Shown: one piece after another, positions 17,281-25,781 of the stretch
Layout of the letters: the number at the start of each line of letters is the position of its first letter
Position numbering within the stretch: the stretch's first letter is position 1
Origin: Streptomyces fulvoviolaceus
GTDB lineage: Bacteria; Actinomycetota; Actinomycetes; Streptomycetales; Streptomycetaceae
Assembly (NCBI RefSeq): GCF_000718165.1
Contig: NZ_JOEY01000021.1
Location: 62,001-126,000, forward strand
Length of the DNA stretch: 64,000 nucleotides
Reading direction: 5' to 3'
Made by a program: the position numbers and the translations under genes
The notes under the pieces: model-generated
Told to the model about the DNA's origin: nothing
What the model saw: only the letters and a program-made list of their open reading frames with translations
The model's database searches: none

Positions 17281-17485
17281 GCTTCGTCCGGGCTGTCCGT
17301 CAGGCACCGCGCCGCATCCGCGGCACCGGACAGCCATCGCCGAGTCCCCACATGGCGCGAGCCAGGGGAGCCGGGGACCCACTTGTGCAGTCCCTGGGGT
17401 GAATCGGACGCCCGCGCGTGCCGCGAGGGCGCCCGTAGGAGACCTTCCTGCTCCGAACCCGTCAGCTAACCCGGTAGGCGAGAGG
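17281..17485 (+). promoter_or_regulatory. c-di-AMP riboswitch (ydaO-yuaA class)
   Basis: The leader of the M23 peptidase gene carries the conserved blocks of the ydaO-yuaA riboswitch in order: GCGAGCCAGGGGAGCCGGGG (from 17357), ACCCACTTG, TCCCTGGGGTGAATC (17391-17405), then CCTTCCTGCTCCGAACCC (17443-17460) and GTCAGCTAACCCGGTAGGCG (17461-17480). The hairpin GGCTGTCC / GGACAGCC (17291-17298 / 17327-17334) closes the 5' part. In actinobacteria this class sits upstream of cell-wall hydrolase genes such as rpfA and binds the osmotic second messenger c-di-AMP. The ribosome site starts within 15 nt of the 3' edge. Boundaries are approximate. Confidence 0.92.
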
Positions 17486-17509
17486 GAAGGAAAGGACAAC
17501 CCACCACAT

Positions 17510-18274
17510 ATGGCGTTCACCTGCGCCACCGGGAAGCACCGTCGTCCGAGCCGGATGAAGCGCAGCACCGCCCGCGTGGCGGGTATCGCGGCGCTCACCA
17601 CCACCGGTGTCATCGGCAGCCTCGCCGCCCCGGCCCTCGCCGCGGAGACCTCCGCGGAGCAGACCGGCATCATCCCGGTCCTCACCATCGACGACTCGGT
17701 CGCCGACCAGATCGACGCCCAGGCCGCCGCTCAGGAGCAGGCCGCCGAGGAGGCCGCCGCCCACAAGAAGGCCGTGGCCGCCGCCAAGAAGAAGGCGGCG
17801 GAGAAGGCCAAGGAGGAGCGCGAGGCCAAGGAGCGCGCCGCCCGCGAGGCCGAGCGCAAGCGCCTCAACAGCTTCGTGCTCCCGGTCACCGGCTCCTACG
17901 TCTCCACCGGCTACAAGACCGGCGGCTCCCTGTGGTCCTCCGGCAGCCACACCGGTGTCGACTTCCACGCCTCCAGTGGCACCTCCGTCCACGCGGTCGG
18001 CCGCGGCACCGTCGTGGAGGCCGGCTGGGGTGGGTCGTACGGCAACGAGATCGTGATCAAGATGAACGACGGCACGTACACCCAGTACGGCCACCTGTCG
18101 TCCATCGCTGTCTCGGTCGGCCAGTCGGTCACCCCGGGCCAGCAGATAGGCCTCTCCGGCGCGACCGGCAACGTCACCGGCCCGCACCTGCACTTCGAGG
18201 CCCGCACGACCGCGGAGTACGGCTCGGACATCGACCCCGTCGCCTACCTCCGCTCGCACGGCGTCAGCGTCTGA
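17510..18274 (+). CDS. Secreted M23 (LytM-type) peptidoglycan endopeptidase
   Basis: A 254-residue exported protein. A basic N-terminus and hydrophobic helix end in a signal peptidase site ALA-AET near residue 45. Residues about 65-120 form a highly charged Ala/Lys/Glu coiled coil. The M23 domain occupies roughly 122-250 with the zinc ligands H147 and D151 (SHTGVDF) and H228 (PHLHFE), and catalytic H195 (YGHLSS). It would cut peptide cross-links in the cell wall. The c-di-AMP riboswitch in its leader ties expression to turgor and wall growth. ATG 17510 follows an AAGGAAAGG ribosome site. Confidence 0.94.
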   Translation: MAFTCATGKHRRPSRMKRSTARVAGIAALTTTGVIGSLAAPALAAETSAEQTGIIPVLTIDDSVADQIDAQAAAQEQAAEEAAAHKKAVAAAKKKAAEKAKEEREAKERAAREAERKRLNSFVLPVTGSYVSTGYKTGGSLWSSGSHTGVDFHASSGTSVHAVGRGTVVEAGWGGSYGNEIVIKMNDGTYTQYGHLSSIAVSVGQSVTPGQQIGLSGATGNVTGPHLHFEARTTAEYGSDIDPVAYLRSHGVSV

Positions 18275-18317
18275 CGCCCGCGTCTCGTGAACGTCTGACA
18301 ACAGACGGCAAAGCACC

Positions 18318-18350
18318 CCGAAGCCCCGGCTCCCCGAGCCGGGGCTTCGG
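18318..18350 (+). terminator. Terminator after the M23 gene
   Basis: CCGAAGCCCCGGCTC (18318-18332) and GAGCCGGGGCTTCGG (18336-18350) form a perfect 15-bp stem with a 3-nt loop, followed by CGTTTC. Confidence 0.9.
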
Positions 18351-18355
18351 CGTTT

Positions 18356-18369
18356 CAGACGGCCGTCTG
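18356..18369. promoter_or_regulatory. Perfect 14-bp palindrome upstream of the GntR regulator
   Basis: CAGACGGCCGTCTG is a complete palindrome 116 bp before the GntR start. A partial copy, ACAGACGGC, lies at 18301-18309 before the terminator. It could be a GntR operator or a second transcription stop. Confidence 0.35.
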
Positions 18370-18485
18370 TCCAAAAAATATCCATGGATTCCGGCCCGCC
18401 ATCGGAAATTCCCGCTGATTGCAATAGAGTCACTGAACACACGTCAATCGTCGACGTTTCACGGGGATTAAAGCGGAGGTCGGTC

Positions 18486-19181
18486 ATGCGTATTCCGGCG
18501 CACTCGGTATGCACGGCGATCCGGGACGACATCGTCGCGGGTGTCTACGAGCGCGGCAGCCGGCTCACCGAGGAACTGCTCGCCCGCCGCTACGGCGTCT
18601 CGCGCGTCCCCGTCCGGGAAGCGCTGCGCACGCTGGAGGCCGAGGGCTTCGTGGTGACCCGGCGGCACGCGGGCGCGTGCGTCGCGGAACCGACCGAGCA
18701 GGAGGGTGCCGACCTCCTGGAGATGCGCATGCTCCTGGAGCCGCTCGGCGCCTCCCGGGCCGCCCAGCGGCGCACCGAGGCCCATCTCAAGGTGCTGCGC
18801 GGCCTGGTCCGGCTGGGCCAGGAGCGGGCCAGGCGGGGCAACAGTGATGACCTGCGCTCCCTGGGGGGCTGGTTCCACGAGACGCTCGCCCAGGCCTCCG
18901 GCAGTCCCGCGATGACCTCGATGCTGACCCAGCTGCGGCACAAGATCGCCTGGATGTACGCGGTGGACGCGCCGGCCAGCCCGGTGGAGTCCTGGGCGGA
19001 GCACGGCGCGATCGTGGACGCGGTGGCGCGCGGCGACAGCGAGCGGGCGCGAGCGGTCACGGCGCTGCACACCGAGCGCGCGACGGCCGCGCACCGACTG
19101 CGGTTCGCCTCCGGCGGGGACCGCACGGAACGTGTGAGGAACTCGCAACATCCCGTAAACATGACGAGCGTGCGGCATTAA
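18486..19181 (+). CDS. GntR family (FadR/FCD subfamily) transcriptional regulator
   Basis: A 231-residue regulator. The winged HTH is at about residues 10-75 (RLTEELLARRYGVSRVPVRE, then ALRTLEAEGFV), followed by an all-helical FCD ligand domain with the metal/ligand residues in the segments EMRMLLEP, WFHETLAQASG and EHGAIVDAVARGD. FCD regulators usually sense small organic acids. A GGAGG ribosome site sits 7 nt before ATG 18486. The gene is monocistronic between the M23 terminator and the one ahead of ptsH. Targets are not evident from neighbours. Confidence 0.9.
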   Translation: MRIPAHSVCTAIRDDIVAGVYERGSRLTEELLARRYGVSRVPVREALRTLEAEGFVVTRRHAGACVAEPTEQEGADLLEMRMLLEPLGASRAAQRRTEAHLKVLRGLVRLGQERARRGNSDDLRSLGGWFHETLAQASGSPAMTSMLTQLRHKIAWMYAVDAPASPVESWAEHGAIVDAVARGDSERARAVTALHTERATAAHRLRFASGGDRTERVRNSQHPVNMTSVRH

Positions 19182-19251
19182 CACTGGCGCCGTATACAAA
19201 GAGGAGATAATTCGCGGGGGATTATTTCTGCTGTCTGTGAACGGGAATTAA

Positions 19252-19285
19252 GAAGGGCTCGCCCGGTAATTCGGACGAGCCCTTC
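19252..19285. terminator. Bidirectional terminator between gntR and ptsH
   Basis: GAAGGGCTCG (19252-19261) pairs perfectly with CGAGCCCTTC (19276-19285) over a 14-nt loop. It sits between two convergent genes. Confidence 0.75.
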
Positions 19286-19309
19286 GGTGTTGCCTTACTG
19301 CGTCTTTAC

Positions 19310-19591
19310 TCAGACGGTCTCGGGAAGCTCCTCGAGCCCCTCGGAGACCAGCTTCGCGAGCCGGTCGAGGGCCACGTCCGCGCCCTCGGCCTCGGAGGCG
19401 AGGACGATCTCCTCGCCGCCCTGGGCGCCCAGGCCGAGGACGGCCAGCATGGAGGCCGCGTTGACGGGGTTGCCGTCGGCCTTGGCGATCGTCACCGGGA
19501 TACCTGCGGCCGTGGCGGCCCGGACGAAGATGGAAGCGGGGCGGGCGTGGAGGCCCTCGGCCCAGCCGACGTTGACGCGGCGCTCAGCCAT
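19310..19591 (-). CDS. ptsH: Phosphocarrier protein HPr of the PTS
   Basis: A 93-residue HPr. The active histidine is H15 in GLHARPAS. The regulatory serine position (S47, in NAASMLAVLGLGAQGG) is also present, though its kinase is usually absent in actinobacteria. It transfers phosphate from enzyme I to sugar-specific EIIA proteins. Length and motif order match the family. It is convergent with the GntR gene and divergent from the Pat gene at 19789, with a 197-bp gap that shows no gene. Confidence 0.96.
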   Translation of the reverse strand: MAERRVNVGWAEGLHARPASIFVRAATAAGIPVTIAKADGNPVNAASMLAVLGLGAQGGEEIVLASEAEGADVALDRLAKLVSEGLEELPETV

Positions 19592-19788
19592 GTGATGCTG
19601 CCCTTCGGTGTTCAGGGTTGTCTAGACCAGTTTCCCACAACGTGAAGCCCGCCGGAGCGGTCCTTCGTCCCGTCCGGGGTGAGTCGTCGGACCGCGGCCT
19701 CGGTCCGACGTCCGTCCTTGTGAGCTCTCTTGCGTTCTCCACAGACTGCCTCGCGCCGTTGTCGTACGCGAGCCGTACTCTGGGGCCC

Positions 19789-22614
19789 ATGCAGAGCGCG
19801 TCGGACCGGCACGAGTACCCCGCCCACTGGGAAGCCGACGTGGTGCTGCGCGACGGCGGCACCGCGCGCATCAGGCCCATCACCGTCGATGACGCCGATC
19901 GCCTGGTCAGCTTCTACGAGCAGGTCTCGGACGAGTCGAAGTACTACCGCTTCTTCGCGCCCTACCCACGCCTGTCCGCCAAGGACGTCCACCGCTTCAC
20001 GCACCACGACTTTGTGGACCGGGTGGGACTCGCCGCCACGGTCGGAGGCGAGTTCATCGCCACCGTACGCTACGACCGGATCGGCGCCGACGGTATGCCC
20101 GCGTCCGCTCCCGCCGACGAGGCCGAGGTCGCTTTCCTCGTCCAGGACGCGCACCAGGGGCGCGGTGTGGCCTCCGCCCTCCTCGAACACATCGGGGCCG
20201 TCGCGCGGGAGCGGGGCATCCGCCGGTTCGCCGCCGAGGTGTTGCCCGCCAACACCAAGATGATCAAGGTGTTCAGGGACGCCGGGTACACCCAGAAGCG
20301 CAGCTTCGAGGACGGCGTCGTACGCCTGGAGTTCGACCTGGAGCCCACGGACCGCTCGCTCGCCGTGCAGTACGCGCGCGAGCAGCGCGCCGAAGGGCGG
20401 TCCGTGCAGCGGCTGCTGACGCCCGGCTCCGTCGCCGTCATCGGCGCCGGCCGCACACCCGGCGGCGTCGGCCGCAGCGTTCTCGGCAACATCCGGTCCG
20501 CCGGGTTCACAGGTCGGCTGTATGCCGTGAACAAGGCGTTCCCCGAGGAGCAGAAGGAGCTCGACGGGGTTCCCGCGTACCGCTCGGTGCGGGACATCGA
20601 CGGTCCCGTCGACCTCGCGGTCGTCGCCGTGCCGGCCGAGCACGTCCCCGAAGTCGTCGCCGAGTGCGGGGCGCACGGCGTACAGGGACTCGTCGTGGTC
20701 TCCGCCGGGTACGCCGAGAGCGGGCCCGAGGGACGCGAGCGTCAGCGTGAACTCGTGCGGCACGCGCGCGCGTACGGGATGCGGATCATCGGGCCGAACG
20801 CCTTCGGGATCATCAACACCTCCGAGAAGGTGCGGCTCAACGCCTCCCTCGCGCCCGAGGCGCCGAGGCCCGGGCGCATCGGGCTGTTCGCGCAGTCCGG
20901 CGCCATCGGGATCGCCCTGCTGTCCCGGCTGCACCGGCGCGGCGGCGGGGTCACCGGCGTGACCGGCGTGTCCACCTTCATCTCGTCCGGCAACCGGGCG
21001 GACGTGTCCGGCAACGACGTCCTCCAGTACTGGTACGACGACCCGGACACCGACGTCGCCCTCATGTACCTGGAGTCCATCGGCAACCCGCGCAAGTTCA
21101 CGCGGCTCGCACGGCGAACGGCGGCCGCCAAGCCGCTGGTCGTGGTGCAGGGCGCGGGGTCCGCTCCGCAGGGACATGCCGTACGGGCGACACGGCTGCC
21201 GCACGCCACGGTGTCGGCGCTGCTGCGGCAGGCCGGCGTGATCCGGGTGGACACGATCACGGAGCTGGTGGACACGGGGCTGCTGCTCGCGCGGCAGCCG
21301 CTGCCGGGCGGGCCGCGGGTGGCGATCCTCGGGAACTCCGAGTCGCTGGGGCTGCTGACCTACGAGGCGTGTCTCTCCGAGGAACTCAGGCCGCTGGCCC
21401 CCTTGGACCTGACCACGGCGGCGGCGCCCGCGGACTTCCATGCCGCCCTGTCCCGGGCGTTGGCGGACGACAAGTGCGACGCGGTGATCGTGACCGCGAT
21501 ACCGGCGGTGGGGGAGGGTTCGGCCGGGGACGCGGCGTTGGCGGAGGCGCTGAGGTCCGCGGCGGAGCGGGTGCCCGGCAAGCCGGTGCTGGTGGTGCAC
21601 GTCGAGCTGGGCGGGCTGGCGAAGGCGCTGTCGGCCGCGACCAGCACCGCACCCCAGGCCGCCGCGCCGGCCGTCGGGGCCGACCACCCCTTCCGGGCAC
21701 TGGACCGACTGGCCGCCGCCCCGGCACCCAAGGAGACACCGGAGAACTGCTCCCGCCTCATCCCCGCCTACCCCGCCGCCGAACGCGCCGTAAGGGCCCT
21801 CTCCGACGCAGTCGAGTACGCGGCGTGGCGACGGGAGGCCGCCGAGCCCGGCAAGGTGCCCGAGCACGAGGACATCGACGAGAAGGGTGCCGCCGGACTG
21901 ATCGACGGGCTGCTCGCGCGGGGGCGGGGATTCACGCTCGGTACCGAGGAGACCTGCGAACTGCTGCGGAAGTACGGCATCCAGGTCCACCGCGCCCTGC
22001 CCGCCCCCACCCCCGACGAGGCCGCCGAAGCCGCCCGCACCCTCGGCTACCCGGTCGCCCTCAAGGCCACCGCCCCGCACCTCAGGCACCGGGCGGACCT
22101 GGGCGGCGTACGACTGGATCTCGCGGACGAGGAGCAGCTGCGGCGGGCGTACGCCGAGCTGACCGAGCTGTTCGGGACGCCGGAGGAGCTGCGGCCGGTG
22201 GTGCAGCGGATGGCACCGCGCGGGGTGGACACGGTGATCCGGGCCGTGATCGACCCCGCGGCCGGCGCCGTGCTGTCGTTCGGGCTCGCCGGGGCCGCCT
22301 CGCAGCTGCTCGGCGACACGGCGCACCGACTGATTCCGGTCACCGACCGGGAGGCGACCTCGCTCGTCCGCGCGATCCGGACGGCACCGCTCCTCTTCGG
22401 TTGGCGCGGCTCCACCCCCGTCGACACCCCCGCGCTGGAGGAGCTGCTCCTGCGGGTGTCGCGGCTGGTCGACGACCATCCGGAGGTCGTCGCGGTCACC
22501 CTGGAACCAGTAGTGGTCGCCCAGCGTGGGCTGAGCGTGCTCGGCGCCTCCGTCCGCCTGGCGCCTCCGCCCGCCCGCGACGACCTCGGCCCGCGGACGC
22601 TCCCGACGTACTGA
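19789..22614 (+). CDS. Bifunctional GNAT / acyl-CoA synthetase-like protein acetyltransferase (Pat type)
   Basis: A 941-residue enzyme. Residues 1-185 are a GNAT domain with acetyl-CoA loop HQGRGVASALLEH. Residues about 200-700 resemble the alpha half of ADP-forming acetyl-CoA synthetase (GSVAVIGAGRTPGGVGRSVL, GLFAQSGAIGIALL), and the C-terminus holds an ATP-grasp beta half (GYPVALKATAPHLRHRADLG). The N-terminal GNAT order is that described for Streptomyces lividans PatA rather than E. coli Pat. Such enzymes acetylate acyl-CoA synthetases on lysine. TACTCT at 19776-19781 lies 7 nt before ATG 19789 and no ribosome site is seen, so the mRNA is probably leaderless. Confidence 0.9.
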   Translation: MQSASDRHEYPAHWEADVVLRDGGTARIRPITVDDADRLVSFYEQVSDESKYYRFFAPYPRLSAKDVHRFTHHDFVDRVGLAATVGGEFIATVRYDRIGADGMPASAPADEAEVAFLVQDAHQGRGVASALLEHIGAVARERGIRRFAAEVLPANTKMIKVFRDAGYTQKRSFEDGVVRLEFDLEPTDRSLAVQYAREQRAEGRSVQRLLTPGSVAVIGAGRTPGGVGRSVLGNIRSAGFTGRLYAVNKAFPEEQKELDGVPAYRSVRDIDGPVDLAVVAVPAEHVPEVVAECGAHGVQGLVVVSAGYAESGPEGRERQRELVRHARAYGMRIIGPNAFGIINTSEKVRLNASLAPEAPRPGRIGLFAQSGAIGIALLSRLHRRGGGVTGVTGVSTFISSGNRADVSGNDVLQYWYDDPDTDVALMYLESIGNPRKFTRLARRTAAAKPLVVVQGAGSAPQGHAVRATRLPHATVSALLRQAGVIRVDTITELVDTGLLLARQPLPGGPRVAILGNSESLGLLTYEACLSEELRPLAPLDLTTAAAPADFHAALSRALADDKCDAVIVTAIPAVGEGSAGDAALAEALRSAAERVPGKPVLVVHVELGGLAKALSAATSTAPQAAAPAVGADHPFRALDRLAAAPAPKETPENCSRLIPAYPAAERAVRALSDAVEYAAWRREAAEPGKVPEHEDIDEKGAAGLIDGLLARGRGFTLGTEETCELLRKYGIQVHRALPAPTPDEAAEAARTLGYPVALKATAPHLRHRADLGGVRLDLADEEQLRRAYAELTELFGTPEELRPVVQRMAPRGVDTVIRAVIDPAAGAVLSFGLAGAASQLLGDTAHRLIPVTDREATSLVRAIRTAPLLFGWRGSTPVDTPALEELLLRVSRLVDDHPEVVAVTLEPVVVAQRGLSVLGASVRLAPPPARDDLGPRTLPTY

Positions 22615-22675
22615 GACCTACGGAGACAGGCGTGAGCGTGCCTCGCAGTCAGTGGGCCACCGTAGGATGGACGTC

Positions 22676-23263
22676 ATGGCCAAGACCAGTTTGACGACCC
22701 AGGGGCTGCGTGCGGCGATCGAGCGCAGCGGCTACTACCCGGCCCTCGTGGCCGAGGCGGTGGAGGCCGCCGTCGGCGGCGAGCCCATTCGGTCGTTCCT
22801 GGTCCACCAGGAGACGACGTTCGACCAGAACGAGGTGCGGCGGCATGTGACCGTGCTGGTCCTCACCGGCAACCGCTTCATCGTCAGCCACACCGACGAG
22901 CAGAACGCGGACACCACCTCCCCGACGCCGTACGCCACGACGTCCACGGAGTCCGTGAAGATCGGCCGGATCTCGTCGGTCGTGGTCAGTCGCGTGGTCG
23001 CCAACCCGGAGTCGTACCAGCCGGGCACGCTGCCCCGCGAGGTCGTGCTGACCATCGGCTGGGGCGCCGTCTCCCGCATCGACCTGGAGCCCGCCGCCTG
23101 CGGCGACCCCAACTGCGAGGCGGACCACGGCTACACCGGCAACTCGACGGCGGACGACCTGAGCCTGCGCGTCAGCGAGGCCGGGGACGGCCCGGACACC
23201 GTGCGCCAGGCGCTCGCCTTCGCGCAGGCCATCTCCGAGGCGACCGCGGACGTCACCCGCTGA
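22676..23263 (+). CDS. DUF5998 family protein
   Basis: A 195-residue soluble protein, MAKTSLTTQGLRAAIERSGY, of a family found across actinobacteria (DUF5998) without known function. It has an internal beta-rich core (FLVHQETTFDQNEVRRHVTV, VVVSRVVANPESYQPG) and the segment CGDPNCEADHGYTG, whose two cysteines and histidine could bind metal. TAGGAT at 22663-22668 lies just before ATG 22676, consistent with a leaderless transcript. It overlaps the next gene by one base (TGATG), and the pair is co-transcribed. Confidence 0.8.
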   Translation: MAKTSLTTQGLRAAIERSGYYPALVAEAVEAAVGGEPIRSFLVHQETTFDQNEVRRHVTVLVLTGNRFIVSHTDEQNADTTSPTPYATTSTESVKIGRISSVVVSRVVANPESYQPGTLPREVVLTIGWGAVSRIDLEPAACGDPNCEADHGYTGNSTADDLSLRVSEAGDGPDTVRQALAFAQAISEATADVTR

Positions 23264-24465
23264 TGGCGCAGCCCGCCTCCGCCTGGGACCACCACCCGCA
23301 GCCCCTCGCCCTCGACACCGCCCCCGTCCCCGAGTACGGCACCGGCTCCCTCGCCGACCTGCTGCCCACGCTGGCCGCCGGCATGGCCGTACCGGGCATG
23401 ACCGCGACGATTCCCGAGCTCACCCCCGCCGACCGGAACTGCGTGTTCCTGATCGACGGTCTCGGCTGGGAGCAGCTGAAGGCGCACCCGGACGAGGCGC
23501 CCTTCATGAGCTCCCTGCTGAGCAGCTCGCGCGGCGGCACCGGCCGCCCCCTGACCACCGGCTACCCGGCGACCACCGCGACCTCCCTCGCCTCGGTCGG
23601 CACCGGACAGCCGCCGGGCGCCCACGGCCTGCCCGGCTACACCGTGCGCAACCCGGACACCGGCGAGCTGATGAACCAGCTGCGCTGGCAGCCGTGGACC
23701 AAGCCGCACGTCTGGCAGCCGTACCCCACCGTCTTCAAGCTGGCCCACGACGCCGGGGTGCACGCGGCCCAGGTGTCGTCCCCCACCTTCCAGAACACCC
23801 CGCTGACCAAGGTCGCGCTCAGCGGAGGAACGTTCCACGGGCGGCTGTCCGGCGAGGAGCGTATGGACCTCGCGGCCGAGCAACTGGCCGCCGGCGACCG
23901 CTCCCTGGTCTACACGTACTACGCCGAGGTCGACGGCGCCGGCCACCGCTTCGGCGTCGACTCCGACACCTGGCGCGGCCAGCTCATGTACGTCGACCGA
24001 CTGGTCCAGCGCCTGGCCGAGCAACTCCCGCCGCACACCGCGCTGTACGTGACCGCCGACCACGGCATGATCGACGTGCCCTTCGACGAGGAGCACCGCA
24101 TCGACTTCGACGAGGACTGGGAACTGCGCGCCGGCGTCGCCCTGTTGGGCGGCGAGGGCCGCGCCCGCCACGTCTACGCCGTCCCCGGCGCCCAGAGCGA
24201 CGTCCTGACCTGCTGGCGCGAGGTCCTCGGCGAGCAGTTCTGGGTGGCCTCGCGGGACGAGGCGATCGCGGCGGGCTGGTTCGGGTCGCCCGACCGGTTC
24301 GACGAGCGGGTGTACGACCGTATCGGCGACGTGGTCGCCGCCGCCCGCGACGACGTGCTCATCATCGCCTCCGAGCGGGAGCCGAAGGAGTCGGCGATGG
24401 TCGGCAACCACGGTTCGATGACCCCTGCCGAGCAGCTGGTCCCGCTGCTGGAAGTACGCTCCTGA
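23263..24465 (+). CDS. Nucleotide pyrophosphatase/phosphodiesterase (alkaline phosphatase superfamily)
   Basis: A 400-residue type I phosphodiesterase/nucleotide pyrophosphatase. The first metal-binding Asp is in CVFLIDGLGW, the catalytic Thr is in TTGYPATTATSLASVGTG, and the later metal ligands are in YYAEVDGAGHRFG, VTADHGMIDVP and VGNHGSMTP. No signal peptide or membrane segment is visible, so the enzyme is cytoplasmic. Its natural substrate is unknown. It directly follows the DUF5998 gene (TGATG overlap), which suggests a shared pathway. Confidence 0.9.
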   Translation: MAQPASAWDHHPQPLALDTAPVPEYGTGSLADLLPTLAAGMAVPGMTATIPELTPADRNCVFLIDGLGWEQLKAHPDEAPFMSSLLSSSRGGTGRPLTTGYPATTATSLASVGTGQPPGAHGLPGYTVRNPDTGELMNQLRWQPWTKPHVWQPYPTVFKLAHDAGVHAAQVSSPTFQNTPLTKVALSGGTFHGRLSGEERMDLAAEQLAAGDRSLVYTYYAEVDGAGHRFGVDSDTWRGQLMYVDRLVQRLAEQLPPHTALYVTADHGMIDVPFDEEHRIDFDEDWELRAGVALLGGEGRARHVYAVPGAQSDVLTCWREVLGEQFWVASRDEAIAAGWFGSPDRFDERVYDRIGDVVAAARDDVLIIASEREPKESAMVGNHGSMTPAEQLVPLLEVRS

Positions 24466-24526
24466 CGCCGACCCGGCCACGCTGTCCCCATCACCCCCGC
24501 CCACCTTGAAAGGTTGCTCTCCCGCG

Positions 24527-25177
24527 ATGTCCGAACTGGTGTTTTTCTCCGGCACGATGGACTGCGGGAAGAGTACGTTGGCGCTCCAGATCGGACACAA
24601 CCGCTCGGCTCGCGGGCTGCAGGGCGTGATCTTCACCCGGGACGACCGGGCGGGCGAGGGGAAGTTGTCCTCGCGACTGGGTCTGGTCACGGAGGCCGTC
24701 GAGGCCACCGAGGGCATGGACCTGTACGGATACCTGGTCGACCAGTTGTCCAAGGGCGGCAAGGTCGACTACGTGATCGTCGACGAGGCGCAGTTCCTCG
24801 CGCCGGACCAGATCGACCAGTTGGCGCGGGTCGTCGACGATCTGGGGCTCGATGTCTTCGCCTTCGGTATCACCACCGACTTCCGCACCAAGCTCTTCCC
24901 CGGTTCGCAGCGGCTGATCGAGCTGGCCGACCGGATCGAGGCTCTCCAGGTCGAGGCCCTGTGCTGGTGCGGCGCCCGGGCGACGCACAACGCCCGCACG
25001 GTGGGCGGGGAGATGGTGGTCGAGGGCGCCCAGGTGGTCGTCGGTGACGTCAACCGCCCGGTGGAGGAGGTCGGTTACGAGGTCCTGTGCCGCCGCCACC
25101 ACCTCCGCCGGATGACCAGCGCTTCGGCTCACGCGGGCGCGCTGTCCCCCGACGTCCTGCCGGTCACCTCAGCCTGA
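24527..25177 (+). CDS. tdk: Thymidine kinase (type II)
   Basis: A 216-residue type II thymidine kinase. P-loop SGTMDCGKST (residues 8-17), Walker B YVIVDEAQFL, lasso-like segment GITTDFRTKLFPGSQRLIELAD and a zinc-binding set in ALCWCGARATHNAR plus CRRHH near the C-terminus. It phosphorylates thymidine to dTMP in salvage. A GAAAGG ribosome site lies 15-20 nt before ATG 24527. It follows the phosphodiesterase by 61 bp and may share its transcript. The carboxy tail is slightly longer than in most homologues. Confidence 0.95.
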   Translation: MSELVFFSGTMDCGKSTLALQIGHNRSARGLQGVIFTRDDRAGEGKLSSRLGLVTEAVEATEGMDLYGYLVDQLSKGGKVDYVIVDEAQFLAPDQIDQLARVVDDLGLDVFAFGITTDFRTKLFPGSQRLIELADRIEALQVEALCWCGARATHNARTVGGEMVVEGAQVVVGDVNRPVEEVGYEVLCRRHHLRRMTSASAHAGALSPDVLPVTSA

Positions 25178-25182
25178 CGGGC

Positions 25183-25725
25183 CTAGGGGGTCCAGATGTG
25201 CTTTTCGAGCGGGCCGAACACGGCACGCCTATGCGCGTCCTCTCGCTCCCAGGCCAGCCAGCGCTCGTAGGCGCCCGCACCCTGGAGGCGGATACCCCAG
25301 TAGTACATGGGGTCGAGGAAGAGCACACCGCCGTACTGGAACCGGATCTCGGCCGCCCGAACCGTGCCGGCCGCGCGGTCGGACTCGTCGTTGAGGGCGT
25401 ACCGGACCTGGGTGACGGCGTTGAGCTGGCCGTCGTCGCCGAGGAAGTGCGATCCGTAGTCGCCGACGGCGAACTCGTCCTCGTCGAGGTCCCATTCGGG
25501 AGAAGGGGTGGGCTCGGACACCTCCCGGAAGCCGAGCTGCCCGTGGTTGCCGAGGCAGTCCACGCGGAAGTACCCCTCGTCGAGGACGAGGTAGATGGTG
25601 CATGCCATGGGGGCGAAGCGCTGCACGGGTTCGTCGCGGTCGATGTAGCCGGGGACACGGACGCCCCATGCCCTCGCTCCGCGCAGGGGTGCGAAGACGT
25701 GCTCGTACTGCCCGTGGCCGGTCAT
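25183..25725 (-). CDS. Hypothetical protein, 180 aa
   Basis: I do not recognise this family. ATG 25725 gives MTGHGQYEHVFAPLRGARAW and an acidic, aromatic-rich protein containing FRVDCLGNHGQLGFREV and FQYGGVLFLDPMYYWGIRLQ. No signal peptide or membrane segment. Codon use looks coding throughout. No ribosome site is visible; the frame is open upstream into the rmlB remnant, so an earlier GTG is possible. It lies downstream of the rmlB remnant on the same strand and could belong to the iron-controlled leftward unit or be independent. It is convergent with tdk, with only 5 nt between. Confidence 0.6.
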   Translation of the reverse strand: MTGHGQYEHVFAPLRGARAWGVRVPGYIDRDEPVQRFAPMACTIYLVLDEGYFRVDCLGNHGQLGFREVSEPTPSPEWDLDEDEFAVGDYGSHFLGDDGQLNAVTQVRYALNDESDRAAGTVRAAEIRFQYGGVLFLDPMYYWGIRLQGAGAYERWLAWEREDAHRRAVFGPLEKHIWTP

Positions 25726-25781
25726 GCCGATGATCGTGCACGGTCCTGGATCGCCGCTCCAGCTGTTTTCCGGGGCGTGAG

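Noticed and set aside
19612..22479. A 955-codon open frame on the minus strand opposite the Pat gene
   Set aside because: It is a codon-bias shadow: His/Gly/Arg-rich low-complexity translation with no recognisable domain, whereas the plus-strand frame encodes clear GNAT and ATP-grasp motifs.
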